A stretch of DNA of 64,000 nt from Pseudomonas fluorescens (GCF_902498195.1 NZ_CABVIY010000008.1:124001-188000); one strand, 5' to 3'; counted from the stretch's first letter, positions 27,489 through 35,346 are shown. The notes: generated by a model not told the origin, from the letters alone. Made by a program: numbers and translations.

Positions 27489-27589
27489 TTATGCGCGCAG
27501 GAAATGCCTGACTCAACTAAGCGAAACGTCTGACATCGCAAAGGAATCAATCTGCATAGGATCGTCTCCGTATCCACAGGAGACTTACC

Positions 27590-27847
27590 ATGCAAAAAGA
27601 CTACGTCCCTTACGGCAGCGATGTTTCAGCGGGCACCTATGCCTGCGTCGACTGCGGTCACGAGTATTCGAACCAGGCCAAGACGTCGATGCCCCCTTGC
27701 CCGCAACTGCGCAAAACCGCGCACACCCGTCATGGCTGGAAAATCCTGACCGGCCAGGGCGATGCAGTAAAAGATCCGTATCCGAACGCCGACAAACCGG
27801 TCGAGCGTAAAAAAGCCGAGACCGCTGTTCCTGCCAGCAAAAAATGA
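27590..27847 (+). CDS. Zinc-ribbon-like small protein
   Basis: An 85-residue soluble protein. A rubredoxin-like knuckle CVDCGHEYSNQAK is followed by a single cysteine in MPPCPQ, so a full four-cysteine zinc site is not visible; the fourth ligand could be a histidine (KTAHTRHGW). The C-terminal third is lysine- and proline-rich and looks disordered. CAGGAG lies 8 bases before the start. It is the first of three codirectional genes between argB and pyrE. Function unknown. Confidence 0.8.
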   Translation: MQKDYVPYGSDVSAGTYACVDCGHEYSNQAKTSMPPCPQLRKTAHTRHGWKILTGQGDAVKDPYPNADKPVERKKAETAVPASKK

Positions 27848-27866
27848 CCTCGGGAGTGATTGAGCC

Positions 27867-28439
27867 ATGCAGATCTCGTTCACGATAGACGCCGAGACTT
27901 TCGAGCAGGAGCAAAAGGAGCCGGTCAAAAAGACCTTGCGCATTTCTGACCCTGAAATTGCCCACGCCCTTCAGCGTATTGCCAAGGCCAGTTTGACCGA
28001 ATACTTGAAGATGCTGGTCGAAGGCGGCATGCCGAGCAGGGCCGACGAGGCGAAGCAGGATCGCTTGCTGTATCTGATTCAGAGTTACTTCGGGCAAACA
28101 TTGCCGACCGAATCGCAGATATCGACCATTTTCCAGCTGACCCAAAGCCAGAGCAAAACCCTGCTGAAAAACACGGTCTCACGCTTCCGCAATCAACTGG
28201 ATGACATTCTGCAACACAGCATGCGGACCGTTATCGAGTCAGCCGAACACGCGCAGACGGTGTACCTCGTGGTCATCAGCTCGGATGTGATCCGTGATGA
28301 GCTGAACATGCTGATCACCCAAAACCAGCCGACCTTCAAACCCATCATCAAGCGCAAAGGCAGCGCCGGCCAGTTCGAGATCAGCGAGGACTCCCACGCC
28401 CTGCTGTGCCAGACGCTTGGCCTCAATGCCGTTGAGTGA
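27867..28439 (+). CDS. Hypothetical protein with a possible helix-turn-helix
   Basis: I do not recognise this 190-residue protein. It has no signal peptide and no membrane segment. Residues 78-110 (TLPTESQISTIFQLTQSQSK, then TLLKNTVSRF) read like a helix-turn-helix in which the second helix could enter DNA. The N-terminal part (KKTLRISDPEIAHALQRIAK) is helical and charged. Residues 130-150 (VYLVVISSDVIRDEL) form a strand-helix pair. Base use appears less G+C-rich than in argB and pyrE. It starts 20 bp after the zinc-ribbon gene and overlaps the next gene by 14 bases. Confidence 0.7.
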   Translation: MQISFTIDAETFEQEQKEPVKKTLRISDPEIAHALQRIAKASLTEYLKMLVEGGMPSRADEAKQDRLLYLIQSYFGQTLPTESQISTIFQLTQSQSKTLLKNTVSRFRNQLDDILQHSMRTVIESAEHAQTVYLVVISSDVIRDELNMLITQNQPTFKPIIKRKGSAGQFEISEDSHALLCQTLGLNAVE

Positions 28440-28809
28440 CGTCGTCGCGGTCAGCGGCTTGCTGCTGACCTTGACCACCTTCCTGTTCAACCTGGCCTGG
28501 CCAAAGTTGCAAGCAGCCCTGGAGCTGGACGAAAAACAACCAGGTCCGCTCGCCAGAAAGCGCAGCCGGAAACAAGTGATCACTGCTTTTTTCAGCCGTG
28601 CATTGCCGTTGACAGCCACCTTTGTGGCGCTGTTTTACGTCAACCTGCCGGCAACGGTGCGGATCATGCGCGGCAGCAGGCTGGACCTGTGGGACTTCGA
28701 TGTGGGTCTGACGCTTTATGTACTGGTGGACTACGCACTTCTGGCCTTTGCACTGCTCAACGTTTGGCTGACCGCGCGGCTCATCGTCAAATGGCGCCAT
28801 CTGCGCTGA
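28426..28809 (+). CDS. Hypothetical small membrane protein overlapping the upstream gene
   Basis: A 127-residue protein with three probable membrane segments: about residues 5-22 (VVAVSGLLLTLTTFLFNLAW), 55-75 (ALPLTATFVALFYVNLPAT) and 93-118 (LTLYVLVDYALLAFALLNVW). A basic loop (LARKRSRKQ) lies between the first two. The ATG sits inside the last 14 bases of the preceding frame, so translation is probably coupled. I recognise no family. A terminator shared with pyrE follows. Confidence 0.7.
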   Translation: MPLSDVVAVSGLLLTLTTFLFNLAWPKLQAALELDEKQPGPLARKRSRKQVITAFFSRALPLTATFVALFYVNLPATVRIMRGSRLDLWDFDVGLTLYVLVDYALLAFALLNVWLTARLIVKWRHLR

Positions 28810-28817
28810 ATGCCGGC

Positions 28818-28845
28818 AAAAAAAGGCCCTGTAAACAGGGCCTTC
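28818..28845. terminator. Bidirectional terminator between the insert and pyrE
   Basis: AAGGCCCTG-TAAA-CAGGGCCTT with an A tract on the left gives a strong stem. It lies 8 bases after the membrane protein gene and 3 bases beyond the pyrE stop on the other strand; the T tract is better for pyrE. Confidence 0.85.
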
Positions 28846-28848
28846 TCA

Positions 28849-29493
28849 TCAGACGCCGAACTGTGCCCGATAGGCTTCCACCGCCGGCAAATGCTGCTTG
28901 AGCTGCGGATCGTCAGCCAGGAATTCGAGTACCTGGTTCAACGAAACAATGCTGATCACCGGGATCCCGAAGTCGCGCTCCACTTCCTGGATCGCCGACA
29001 ACTCACCGTTGCCGCGCTCCTGACGGTTCAGGGCGATAAGTACACCGGCTGCCTTGGCGCCGTCCTGGGAAGCGATGATTTGCATCACTTCGCGAATGGC
29101 GGTGCCCGCGGTAATTACATCGTCGATGATCAGCACGTCGCCGGTCAGCGGTGCGCCAACCAGACTGCCGCCTTCACCGTGGGCCTTGGCTTCCTTGCGG
29201 TTGAAGCACCATGGCAGATCACGGTTGTGATGTTCGGCCAGCGCCACGGCGGTGGTTGCCGCCAGAGGGATGCCCTTGTAGGCCGGGCCGAACAACACGT
29301 CGAACGCAATACCGCTCTCGGCAATGGCTGCGGCGTAGAAACGCCCCAGCTGCGCCAGGGCCGAACCCGAGTTGAACAGGCCCGCATTGAAGAAGTAAGG
29401 ACTGGTGCGCCCGGACTTCAGGGTGAACTCACCGAAGCGCAAAACGCCGCGATCGATGGCAAAACGAATGAAATCGCGCTGATACGCTTGCAT
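28849..29493 (-). CDS. pyrE: Orotate phosphoribosyltransferase
   Basis: A 214-residue enzyme that joins orotate and PRPP to give OMP in pyrimidine synthesis. The PRPP motif is VLIIDDVITAGTAIREV, and the N-terminus MQAYQRDFIRFAIDRGVLRF is standard. I used the ATG at 29493; an earlier in-frame start would add seven residues absent from the family. It is divergent from crc, and their 82 bp promoter region contains two palindromes. Confidence 0.97.
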   Translation of the reverse strand: MQAYQRDFIRFAIDRGVLRFGEFTLKSGRTSPYFFNAGLFNSGSALAQLGRFYAAAIAESGIAFDVLFGPAYKGIPLAATTAVALAEHHNRDLPWCFNRKEAKAHGEGGSLVGAPLTGDVLIIDDVITAGTAIREVMQIIASQDGAKAAGVLIALNRQERGNGELSAIQEVERDFGIPVISIVSLNQVLEFLADDPQLKQHLPAVEAYRAQFGV

Positions 29494-29520
29494 GAAAAAA
29501 ACCCCAAATACCACGGATTT

Positions 29521-29552
29521 AGCTAATTAGCTTGACGCCGTGTATCATACAC
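29521..29552. promoter_or_regulatory. Two perfect palindromes in the pyrE-crc promoter region
   Basis: AGCTAATTAGCT (29521-29532) is a perfect 12-base palindrome; GTGTATCATACAC (29540-29552) is a perfect 13-base palindrome. Both lie within 82 bp between divergent genes. The second contains TATGAT on the minus strand, a possible pyrE -10. Confidence 0.45.
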
Positions 29553-29575
29553 GCACGCGATTTTTGGGGCCATTT

Positions 29576-30355
29576 ATGCGGATCATCAGTGTGAACGTCA
29601 ATGGTATTCAGGCTGCAGTCGAGCGAGGTTTGCTCAGTTGGCTGCAAGCACAGAATGCCGACGTCATCTGCCTGCAGGACACCCGTGCCTCCGCCTTTGA
29701 ACTGGACGATCCAGCCTTCCAACTGGATGGATACTTCCTTTATGCCTGCGACGCCGAAGTCCCCACCCAAGGTGGTGTGGCTTTGTACTCGCGGTTGCAA
29801 CCGAAGGCTGTCATCAGCGGTCTCGGTTTCGAGACGGCCGACCGCTACGGGCGCTACCTGCAAGCCGATTTCGACAAAGTCAGTATTGCAACCCTGCTGC
29901 TTCCGTCAGGTATGAACGGCGATGAGGACTTGAACCAGAAATTCAAGCTCATGGACGACTTCGCCAAGTACCTGGACAAGCAGCGGCGCAAACGCCGCGA
30001 GTACATTTATTGTGGCTCGCTGTACGTGGCGCAACAGAAACTGGATATCAAGAACTGGCGCGACAGCCAGCAATCTCCGGGCTTCCTGGCACCTGAGCGG
30101 GCCTGGATGGACGAGATTGTCGGCAACATGGGTTACGTTGATGCCCTGCGCGAAGTCAGCCGTGAAGGCGACCAGTACAGCTGGTGGCCGGATAACGAAC
30201 AGGCCGAAATGCTCAACCTCGGCTGGCGCTTCGACTATCAGCTGCTGACCCCGGGCCTGCGCCGCTTTGTACGCAGCGCACGCCTGCCACGCCAGCCGCG
30301 GTTCTCGCAACACGCGCCGTTGATCGTGGATTACGACTGGACGCTGACCATCTAA
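29576..30355 (+). CDS. crc: Catabolite repression control protein Crc
   Basis: A 259-residue protein of the exonuclease III fold. In Pseudomonas, Crc acts with Hfq at A-rich mRNA sites to repress translation of genes for less favoured carbon sources, and it has no nuclease activity. The start MRIISVNVNGIQAAVERGLL and the exact Crc length identify it. The end ARLPRQPRFSQHAPLIVDYD replaces the usual catalytic SDHAP with SQHAP, a visible loss in the active-site aspartate. A strong terminator follows. Confidence 0.96.
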   Translation: MRIISVNVNGIQAAVERGLLSWLQAQNADVICLQDTRASAFELDDPAFQLDGYFLYACDAEVPTQGGVALYSRLQPKAVISGLGFETADRYGRYLQADFDKVSIATLLLPSGMNGDEDLNQKFKLMDDFAKYLDKQRRKRREYIYCGSLYVAQQKLDIKNWRDSQQSPGFLAPERAWMDEIVGNMGYVDALREVSREGDQYSWWPDNEQAEMLNLGWRFDYQLLTPGLRRFVRSARLPRQPRFSQHAPLIVDYDWTLTI

Positions 30356-30369
30356 ACGCCGCTACACAT

Positions 30370-30405
30370 AAAAAATGCCCGTATCGCGAGATACGGGCAT
30401 TTTTT
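30370..30405. terminator. Bidirectional terminator between crc and gltS
   Basis: Stem GCCCGTATC/GATACGGGC (30377-30398) with A and T tracts on either side, serving the convergent crc and gltS genes. Its 22-base core is the exact reverse complement of the one at 19664-19685. Confidence 0.92.
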
Positions 30406-30433
30406 ATGCGGCAGTTCGCGCCAGCCATGCGTC

Positions 30434-31642
30434 TCAGGTTACGGCAAAAAACGGCAGGGCCAGGTACAACTTGATCACGATGACATTGATAATGTCGATG
30501 AAGAACGCGCCCACCATCGGTACGACCAGAAACGAGATCTGCGACGGCCCATAGCGCTGCGTCACCGCCTGCATGTTTGCGATGGCCGTTGGCGTCGCAC
30601 CCAGCCCGAAACCACAGTGCCCTGCCGCCAACACCGCCGCATCGTAGTTGCTGCCCATCACTCTGAACGTCACGAAAATCGCGAAAAGCGCCATGACCAA
30701 CGCCTGCAAGGCCAGGATGATGAAGATTGGCAATGCCAACGCCGCCAGGTCCCACAACTTGAGCGACATCAGCGCGATGGCAAGAAACAGCGACAGGCTG
30801 ACATTTCCCAGCACCGAGACTTCACGCTCGAATACCTGATACAACCCAAATGCCGAAAGACCGTTGCGCAGCAACACGCCCACGAACAGCACACAAACGA
30901 ATGTCGGCAACTCGAATGCCGTTCCGTGCAGCAGCCCATTCAAAAGATTTCCAGCCAGCAAGCTGACTGCGATCAATGCCAGGGTTTCGATAAACGTAAA
31001 GGGCGTGATTGAACGCTCTTTGTTCGGCTGCTCAAAACCTTTCGGCAGGCGCGGCGCCTCCTGCATGTTGCAACCGGGCACCTCCACGCGCTTGATGAGC
31101 AGACGCGCAACCGGACCACCGATCAATCCACCCAACACCAGGCCGAACGTCGCGGAGGCTATCGCCAGTTCAGAGGCGGAAGCCAGACCGTATTGTTCAT
31201 TGAATACGGTTCCCCACGCAGCGCCAGTTCCGTGTCCACCCGCCAGGCTAATCGAGCCCGTCAACAACCCCATCAGCGGATCCAGCCCCAGTAGGGTCGC
31301 CAGTCCGATGCCTATGGCGTTCTGCAGCAAAAGAAGCCCGATGACTGCCATGAGGAATACCGCTACTACGCGACCGCCTTTCTTAAGGCTGGCGAAGTCT
31401 GCACTCAGACCGATAGTGGCAAAAAACGCCAGCATCAGAGGCGTTTGCAGCGAGGTATCGAAACGAACTTCGATATCAAGTGTTCGCAACAGCAAAAGTA
31501 CGAGTGCGACCAACAGACCGCCCGCTACTGGCTCGGGGATATTGAAATTGCGCAGGACAGCAACACGGGCAATAAGGCCGCGCCCCAGAAGAAGCACAAG
31601 GGAGGCGGCCACGAGCGTTCCATAAAAATCGAGCTGAATCAT
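30434..31642 (-). CDS. gltS: Sodium/glutamate symporter
   Basis: A 402-residue inner membrane protein with about ten hydrophobic segments. It carries glutamate in with sodium. GltS-type features are FNIPEPVAGGLLVALVLLLL near the N-terminus, ISLAGGHGTGAAWGTVF in the centre, and GHCGFGLGATPTAIANMQAV, the second family pore motif. It is preceded by a conspicuously A+T-rich 300-base region and has less G+C-rich codons than nearby genes, which fits acquisition by transfer. Confidence 0.93.
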   Translation of the reverse strand: MIQLDFYGTLVAASLVLLLGRGLIARVAVLRNFNIPEPVAGGLLVALVLLLLRTLDIEVRFDTSLQTPLMLAFFATIGLSADFASLKKGGRVVAVFLMAVIGLLLLQNAIGIGLATLLGLDPLMGLLTGSISLAGGHGTGAAWGTVFNEQYGLASASELAIASATFGLVLGGLIGGPVARLLIKRVEVPGCNMQEAPRLPKGFEQPNKERSITPFTFIETLALIAVSLLAGNLLNGLLHGTAFELPTFVCVLFVGVLLRNGLSAFGLYQVFEREVSVLGNVSLSLFLAIALMSLKLWDLAALALPIFIILALQALVMALFAIFVTFRVMGSNYDAAVLAAGHCGFGLGATPTAIANMQAVTQRYGPSQISFLVVPMVGAFFIDIINVIVIKLYLALPFFAVT

Positions 31643-31892
31643 TTGGATTATTCTTGGCTATATATTCATAGGCGAACTTTTCCCTAAGCGCACCTTATGA
31701 AACGGCTGATTGTCTCAACACTGACTACTCTGGAATTCAAGAACCTTCGATGGCTTGAACCTATAGAAATATTTTTGAATGAATATTTCGCGCGCGGACT
31801 TTAGCAATCGCAAAGTCTTGCTGCCAAGGGCATATAGCAACGCTCTGACTTAACAGTTGTGACTAAATATGTAAGAGCAGTTATATATAAAA

Positions 31893-31985
31893 TTTTCCCT
31901 GCCATACATCGAAGACAGATTAGTCCTACACGTATCAGAGATTAATTTAGTTGAAAAAAAGCCCCGACAAGTCAGGGCTTTTTTT
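31893..31985 (+). ncRNA. Candidate small RNA ending at a terminator
   Basis: TTGTGA (31857-31862) and TATATA (near 31882-31889) form a promoter-like pair with an 18-20 base spacer. A transcript starting near 31893 would run about 90 bases to the hairpin at 31954-31985 and its seven T residues. No open frame lies between. The terminator alone could instead belong to the minus-strand DUF4870 gene, so this is a proposal. Confidence 0.3.
31954..31985. terminator. Terminator downstream of the DUF4870 gene
   Basis: AAAAAAAGCCCCGAC-AA-GTCAGGGCTTTTTTT: a stem with one internal mismatch and seven-base A and T tracts on either side, so it works in both directions. It lies 47 bases past the DUF4870 stop. 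Confidence 0.88.
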
Positions 31986-32031
31986 AAATATCAGGAACTG
32001 CATCTTTCAACATGGAAGTTCTGAATTGACA

Positions 32032-32400
32032 CTATTTGATCAAACGCCACGTAAAAGGATAACGGTAAGGAATACCTTCATTGGCTTTCACACCACCGAT
32101 GATCGTCAGCACCAGCGCGCCAATGGCGATCAAGCCAAACAGGAAAAACCCGATAATCACCACCATCAGCAGGAAGCTGATGGCGGACGCGATGGCCACG
32201 GTGATCTGAAAATTCAGCGCTTCCTTGCCCTGGGCGTCGATGAACGGGTCCATCTCGCGTTTCATTTGCCACAGAATCAAAGGGCCGATCAACGTGCCGA
32301 ACGGAATCCAGATCCCCAGCAAGGCGGACAAGTGACAAAACATCGCCCACTGCCGAACTTCTTTGCTCGGGGTGGGTAGCAGCTGTTGCTCGTCACTCAT
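32032..32400 (-). CDS. DUF4870 domain membrane protein
   Basis: A 122-residue membrane protein of the DUF4870 (Tic20-like) family. The signature is WAMFCHLSALLGIWIPFG, then GPLILWQMKREMDPFIDAQG and KEALNFQ, followed by hydrophobic segments IASAISFLLMVVIIGFFLFG and IAIGALVLTIIGG. About four membrane segments are likely. Function unknown. It begins 28 bp after the rph stop and may be read from the same transcript. Confidence 0.88.
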   Translation of the reverse strand: MSDEQQLLPTPSKEVRQWAMFCHLSALLGIWIPFGTLIGPLILWQMKREMDPFIDAQGKEALNFQITVAIASAISFLLMVVIIGFFLFGLIAIGALVLTIIGGVKANEGIPYRYPFTWRLIK

Positions 32401-32428
32401 GGCGTCCTCCTTGCCTGGGCTTATCCAA

Positions 32429-33151
32429 TCAGTCAGCCAGTGCAGCCTTTTGCAGATCGAAAATTTCGTTCATGCCTTTCTTCGCCAGCTCCAGCATGGC
32501 ATTCAGCTCTTCAGGCTGGAACGGTGCGCCTTCGGCGGTGCCCTGGACTTCGATGAAGCCACCGGTGCTGGTCATCACCACGTTTAGGTCGGTCTCGGCT
32601 GCCGAGTCTTCCAGGTAGTCGAGGTCGAGCACAGGCTCGCCCTGGTACATGCCGACCGAAACGGCACCGATCATTTGCTTGAGCGGGTCGCCGCCTTTCA
32701 GGCCGCCGCGCTTCTTGATCACTTTCAACGCATCGACCAGTGCAACCATGGCGCCGGTGATGGAGGCGGTGCGAGTGCCGCCGTCGGCCTGGATCACGTC
32801 GCAGTCGACGTACAGGGTGACGTCGCCCAGCTTGGACATGTCCAGCGCAGCGCGCAGGGAACGGCCGATAAGACGCTGGATTTCCAGGGTACGCCCGCCT
32901 TGCTTGCCACGACTGGCTTCACGCTGGTTACGCTCGCCGGTGGCGCGCGGCAGCATGCCGTACTCGGCGGTCAACCAGCCCTGACCCTGCCCCTTGAGGA
33001 AACGCGGCACGCCGTTTTCGACGCTGACGGTGCAGATGACTTTGGTATCACCGAACTCGACCAGTACGGATCCCTCGGCGTGTTTGGTGTAGTTGCGGGT
33101 AATGCGGATCGAGCGGAGCTGATCGGCAGCGCGACCACTTGGACGTTTCAT
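32429..33151 (-). CDS. rph: Ribonuclease PH
   Basis: A 240-residue phosphorolytic 3'-5' exoribonuclease that trims tRNA ends. The start MKRPSGRAADQLRSIRITRN and the motifs LVEFGDTKVICTVS, RSLRAALDMSKLGDVTLYVD and DVIQADGGTRTASITGA identify it. The same frame stays open for 1.7 kb upstream, antisense to yicC, but the family start and the TATAAT 37 bases upstream fix the gene boundary. Confidence 0.97.
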   Translation of the reverse strand: MKRPSGRAADQLRSIRITRNYTKHAEGSVLVEFGDTKVICTVSVENGVPRFLKGQGQGWLTAEYGMLPRATGERNQREASRGKQGGRTLEIQRLIGRSLRAALDMSKLGDVTLYVDCDVIQADGGTRTASITGAMVALVDALKVIKKRGGLKGGDPLKQMIGAVSVGMYQGEPVLDLDYLEDSAAETDLNVVMTSTGGFIEVQGTAEGAPFQPEELNAMLELAKKGMNEIFDLQKAALAD

Positions 33152-33187
33152 AAGGGATACCTGTACGGGGACGGAAAACTGCGGAGC

Positions 33188-33193
33188 ATTATA
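33188..33193 (-). promoter_or_regulatory. Perfect -10 element for rph
   Basis: TATAAT on the minus strand, 37 bases before the rph start codon. No good -35 match lies at the expected distance. Confidence 0.45.
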
Positions 33194-33297
33194 GAGCCGC
33201 CGGCCACGACTGGGCACTTCTAAAAAAATCCTCCGACGACCGAAGGCTCTGAACGGCCCGTTGCCGACAGCCCGCAGCCGTTTGTGACACCGTGTGT

Positions 33298-33327
33298 TTG
33301 GGCGCATCCGCCCCACTGCGCTACAAT
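33298..33327 (+). promoter_or_regulatory. Candidate promoter of yicC-gmk
   Basis: TTGGGC (33298-33303), 18 bases, TACAAT (33322-33327), about 92 bases before the yicC start. Confidence 0.4.
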
Positions 33328-33418
33328 CCTGCGCCTTTGCTGCCAGTCGGCTTAAATTCATTGATATCGGATTGCCGGAGCCTCGGTTCCGCACCGATCC
33401 GCATTGCGAGGTACCTCC

Positions 33419-34282
33419 ATGGTGCACAGCATGACCGCCTTCGCCCGCGTCGAGAAAGCCGGCGTCCAGGGCACCCTGAGCTGGGAACTGCGCTCGGTCA
33501 ACAGCCGCTACCTGGAACCCCACCTGCGTTTGCCGGAGTCCTTTCGCGACCTCGAAGGCGCGGTCCGCGAGGCCCTGCGCCAGGGCGTGTCCCGGGGCAA
33601 GCTCGAATGCACCCTGCGCTTCACCGAAGAAAACACCGGCAAACCCCTGCAAGTGGACCAGGCGCGCGCCGCCCAGCTGGTTGCTGCCGCCGAGACCATT
33701 GCCGGCCTGATTAAAAATCCGGCAGCGCTGAACCCGCTCGAAGTGCTGGCCTGGCCCGGCGTGCTGGTGGGTGACGCGACCGACCCGCAAGCCTTGAATG
33801 CCGAAGCACTGGCACTGTTCAACCAGGGCCTCAAGGAACTCAAGGCCGGCCGCGAGCGCGAAGGCGCGGAGCTGGCACGGCTGATCAATGATCGCCTGAC
33901 GTCGATTGAAGAAGACGTAGTGACCCTGCGTGAACTGGTTCCACAGATGCTTGCCACCCAGCGCCAGAAAGTGCTCGACCGCTTTGCCGACATGAAGGCC
34001 GACATGGACCCGCAACGCCTGGAGCAGGAAATGGTCATGCTCGCGCAAAAAAGCGACGTCGCCGAAGAACTGGATCGCCTGAGCACTCACATCATCGAAG
34101 TTCGCCGGGTGCTCAAATCCGGCGGCGCTGCCGGGCGGCGCCTGGACTTCCTGATGCAGGAACTCAACCGCGAAGCCAACACACTGGGCTCCAAAGCCTT
34201 CGATCCGCGCAGCACCCAGGCGGCGGTCAACCTCAAGGTGTTGATCGAGCAGATGCGCGAACAAGTGCAGAATATTGAGTAA
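33419..34282 (+). CDS. yicC: YicC family endoribonuclease
   Basis: A 287-residue YicC/YloC protein; E. coli YicC is an endoribonuclease that affects stability of small RNAs. The start is MVHSMTAFARVEKAGVQGTL, then LSWELRSVNSRYLEPHLRLP; the C-terminal part has RVLKSGGAAGRRLDFLMQEL and NREANTLGSKA, the conserved DUF1732 end. GAGG precedes the start. It is 12 bp from gmk and is likely cotranscribed with it. Confidence 0.94.
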   Translation: MVHSMTAFARVEKAGVQGTLSWELRSVNSRYLEPHLRLPESFRDLEGAVREALRQGVSRGKLECTLRFTEENTGKPLQVDQARAAQLVAAAETIAGLIKNPAALNPLEVLAWPGVLVGDATDPQALNAEALALFNQGLKELKAGREREGAELARLINDRLTSIEEDVVTLRELVPQMLATQRQKVLDRFADMKADMDPQRLEQEMVMLAQKSDVAEELDRLSTHIIEVRRVLKSGGAAGRRLDFLMQELNREANTLGSKAFDPRSTQAAVNLKVLIEQMREQVQNIE

Positions 34283-34294
34283 GGCATACCCGAC

Positions 34295-34915
34295 ATGACC
34301 CACACCACCGGCACCCTGTACATCATTTCCGCCCCCTCGGGCGCAGGCAAGAGCAGCCTGGTCAAGGCCCTGACCGACGCCAATCCGGAGATCCGCGTTT
34401 CGGTCTCCCACACCACCCGCGCCATGCGTCCCGGTGAAGTGGACGGCGTGAACTATCACTTCGTCGAGCGCAGCGAGTTCGTGAAGATGATCGAACACGG
34501 GGATTTCCTCGAGCGCGCCGAAGTGTTCGGCAATCTCTATGGCACCTCGCAAAGCCACTTGCAGCAGACCCTGGACGAAGGCCACGACCTGATTCTGGAG
34601 ATCGATTGGCAAGGCGCCGAGCAAGTGCGCAAACTGATGCCCCAGGCGCGCTCGATCTTCATTCTGCCCCCGTCTCTGGAGGCTTTGCACCAACGCCTGA
34701 CCAATCGCGGCCAGGACAGCGACGAGATCATCGCCGGCCGGATGCGCGAAGCGGTCAGCGAGATGAGCCACTACGTCGACTACGACTACCTGATCATCAA
34801 CGACAATTTCGCCCATGCGCTGGACGATCTGAAAGCGATTTTCCGCGCCAATCAGCTGCAACAGAAGCGCCAGCAACAACGATTCGGCAAGCTTTTGGCT
34901 GAACTGCTCGATTAA
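34295..34915 (+). CDS. gmk: Guanylate kinase
   Basis: A 206-residue enzyme that phosphorylates GMP to GDP. The ATP-binding loop is ISAPSGAGKSSLVKAL, and the GMP-binding part has SHTTRAMRPGEVDGVNYHFV. The C-terminal part DYDYLIINDNFAHALDDLKA is standard. It precedes rpoZ and spoT, so guanine nucleotide supply and the stringent response enzyme are linked genetically. Confidence 0.97.
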   Translation: MTHTTGTLYIISAPSGAGKSSLVKALTDANPEIRVSVSHTTRAMRPGEVDGVNYHFVERSEFVKMIEHGDFLERAEVFGNLYGTSQSHLQQTLDEGHDLILEIDWQGAEQVRKLMPQARSIFILPPSLEALHQRLTNRGQDSDEIIAGRMREAVSEMSHYVDYDYLIINDNFAHALDDLKAIFRANQLQQKRQQQRFGKLLAELLD

Positions 34916-34982
34916 CCGACACTTCCCAAAACCGCTGCAAGGGCTTTACATTGGCACTTGCAGCGCGTTGAAGGGCTTGATC

Positions 34983-35019
34983 AAAAAATCAGCGCTTCCC
35001 TAATCGCTGGTGATTTTTT
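34983..35019. terminator. Terminator-like hairpin between gmk and rpoZ
   Basis: AAAAAATCAGCG and CGCTGGTGATTTTTT pair with a small bulge around a 10-base loop, with A and T tracts at both ends. A second hairpin with arms GCTGCAAG/CTTGCAGC lies at 34934-34964. rpoZ would then have its own promoter. Confidence 0.5.
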
Positions 35020-35082
35020 AAACTGTTGAGTCCGCTCGCCCATCCGGGCAGCGCGCATATTGCATTTGCTACGAGGAAGACC

Positions 35083-35346
35083 ATGGCCCGCGTAACCGTT
35101 GAAGACTGCCTAGAACACGTGGATAACCGCTTTGAGCTGGTCATGCTCTCTACCAAGCGTGCCCGTCAACTGGCCACCGGCGGCAAAGAGCCGAAAGTAG
35201 CCTGGGAAAACGACAAGCCTACCGTCGTCGCCCTGCGTGAAATCGCTGAAGGCCTGATCGACTACGCAGCTATCGCCGAAGCCGAAATCGTTGAAGATGA
35301 ACCGCTTTTTGCTGCATTCGAGGACGAGTCCAACGAGGCCGTCTAA
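35083..35346 (+). CDS. rpoZ: RNA polymerase omega subunit
   Basis: An 87-residue omega subunit that assists beta-prime folding and, in E. coli, forms part of a ppGpp-binding site. The start MARVTVEDCLEHVDNRFELV and the following MLSTKRARQLATGG are diagnostic. ACGAGGAAG lies just upstream. spoT begins 57 bp later, the common rpoZ-spoT arrangement. Confidence 0.97.
   Translation: MARVTVEDCLEHVDNRFELVMLSTKRARQLATGGKEPKVAWENDKPTVVALREIAEGLIDYAAIAEAEIVEDEPLFAAFEDESNEAV

Larger units (their letters stand above)
31643..32031. other. A+T-rich gap between gltS and the DUF4870 gene
   Basis: No protein gene is visible in these 389 bp. The composition is far more A+T-rich than the rest of the window. 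It contains the start region of gltS on the left, a plus-strand promoter-like sequence near 31857-31889, and a strong hairpin terminator at 31954-31985. Confidence 0.7.

Noticed and set aside
33152..34879. Minus-strand extension of the rph frame across yicC and gmk
   Set aside because: The open frame is chance antisense sequence; rph has its family start at 33151 and a -10 element just upstream.
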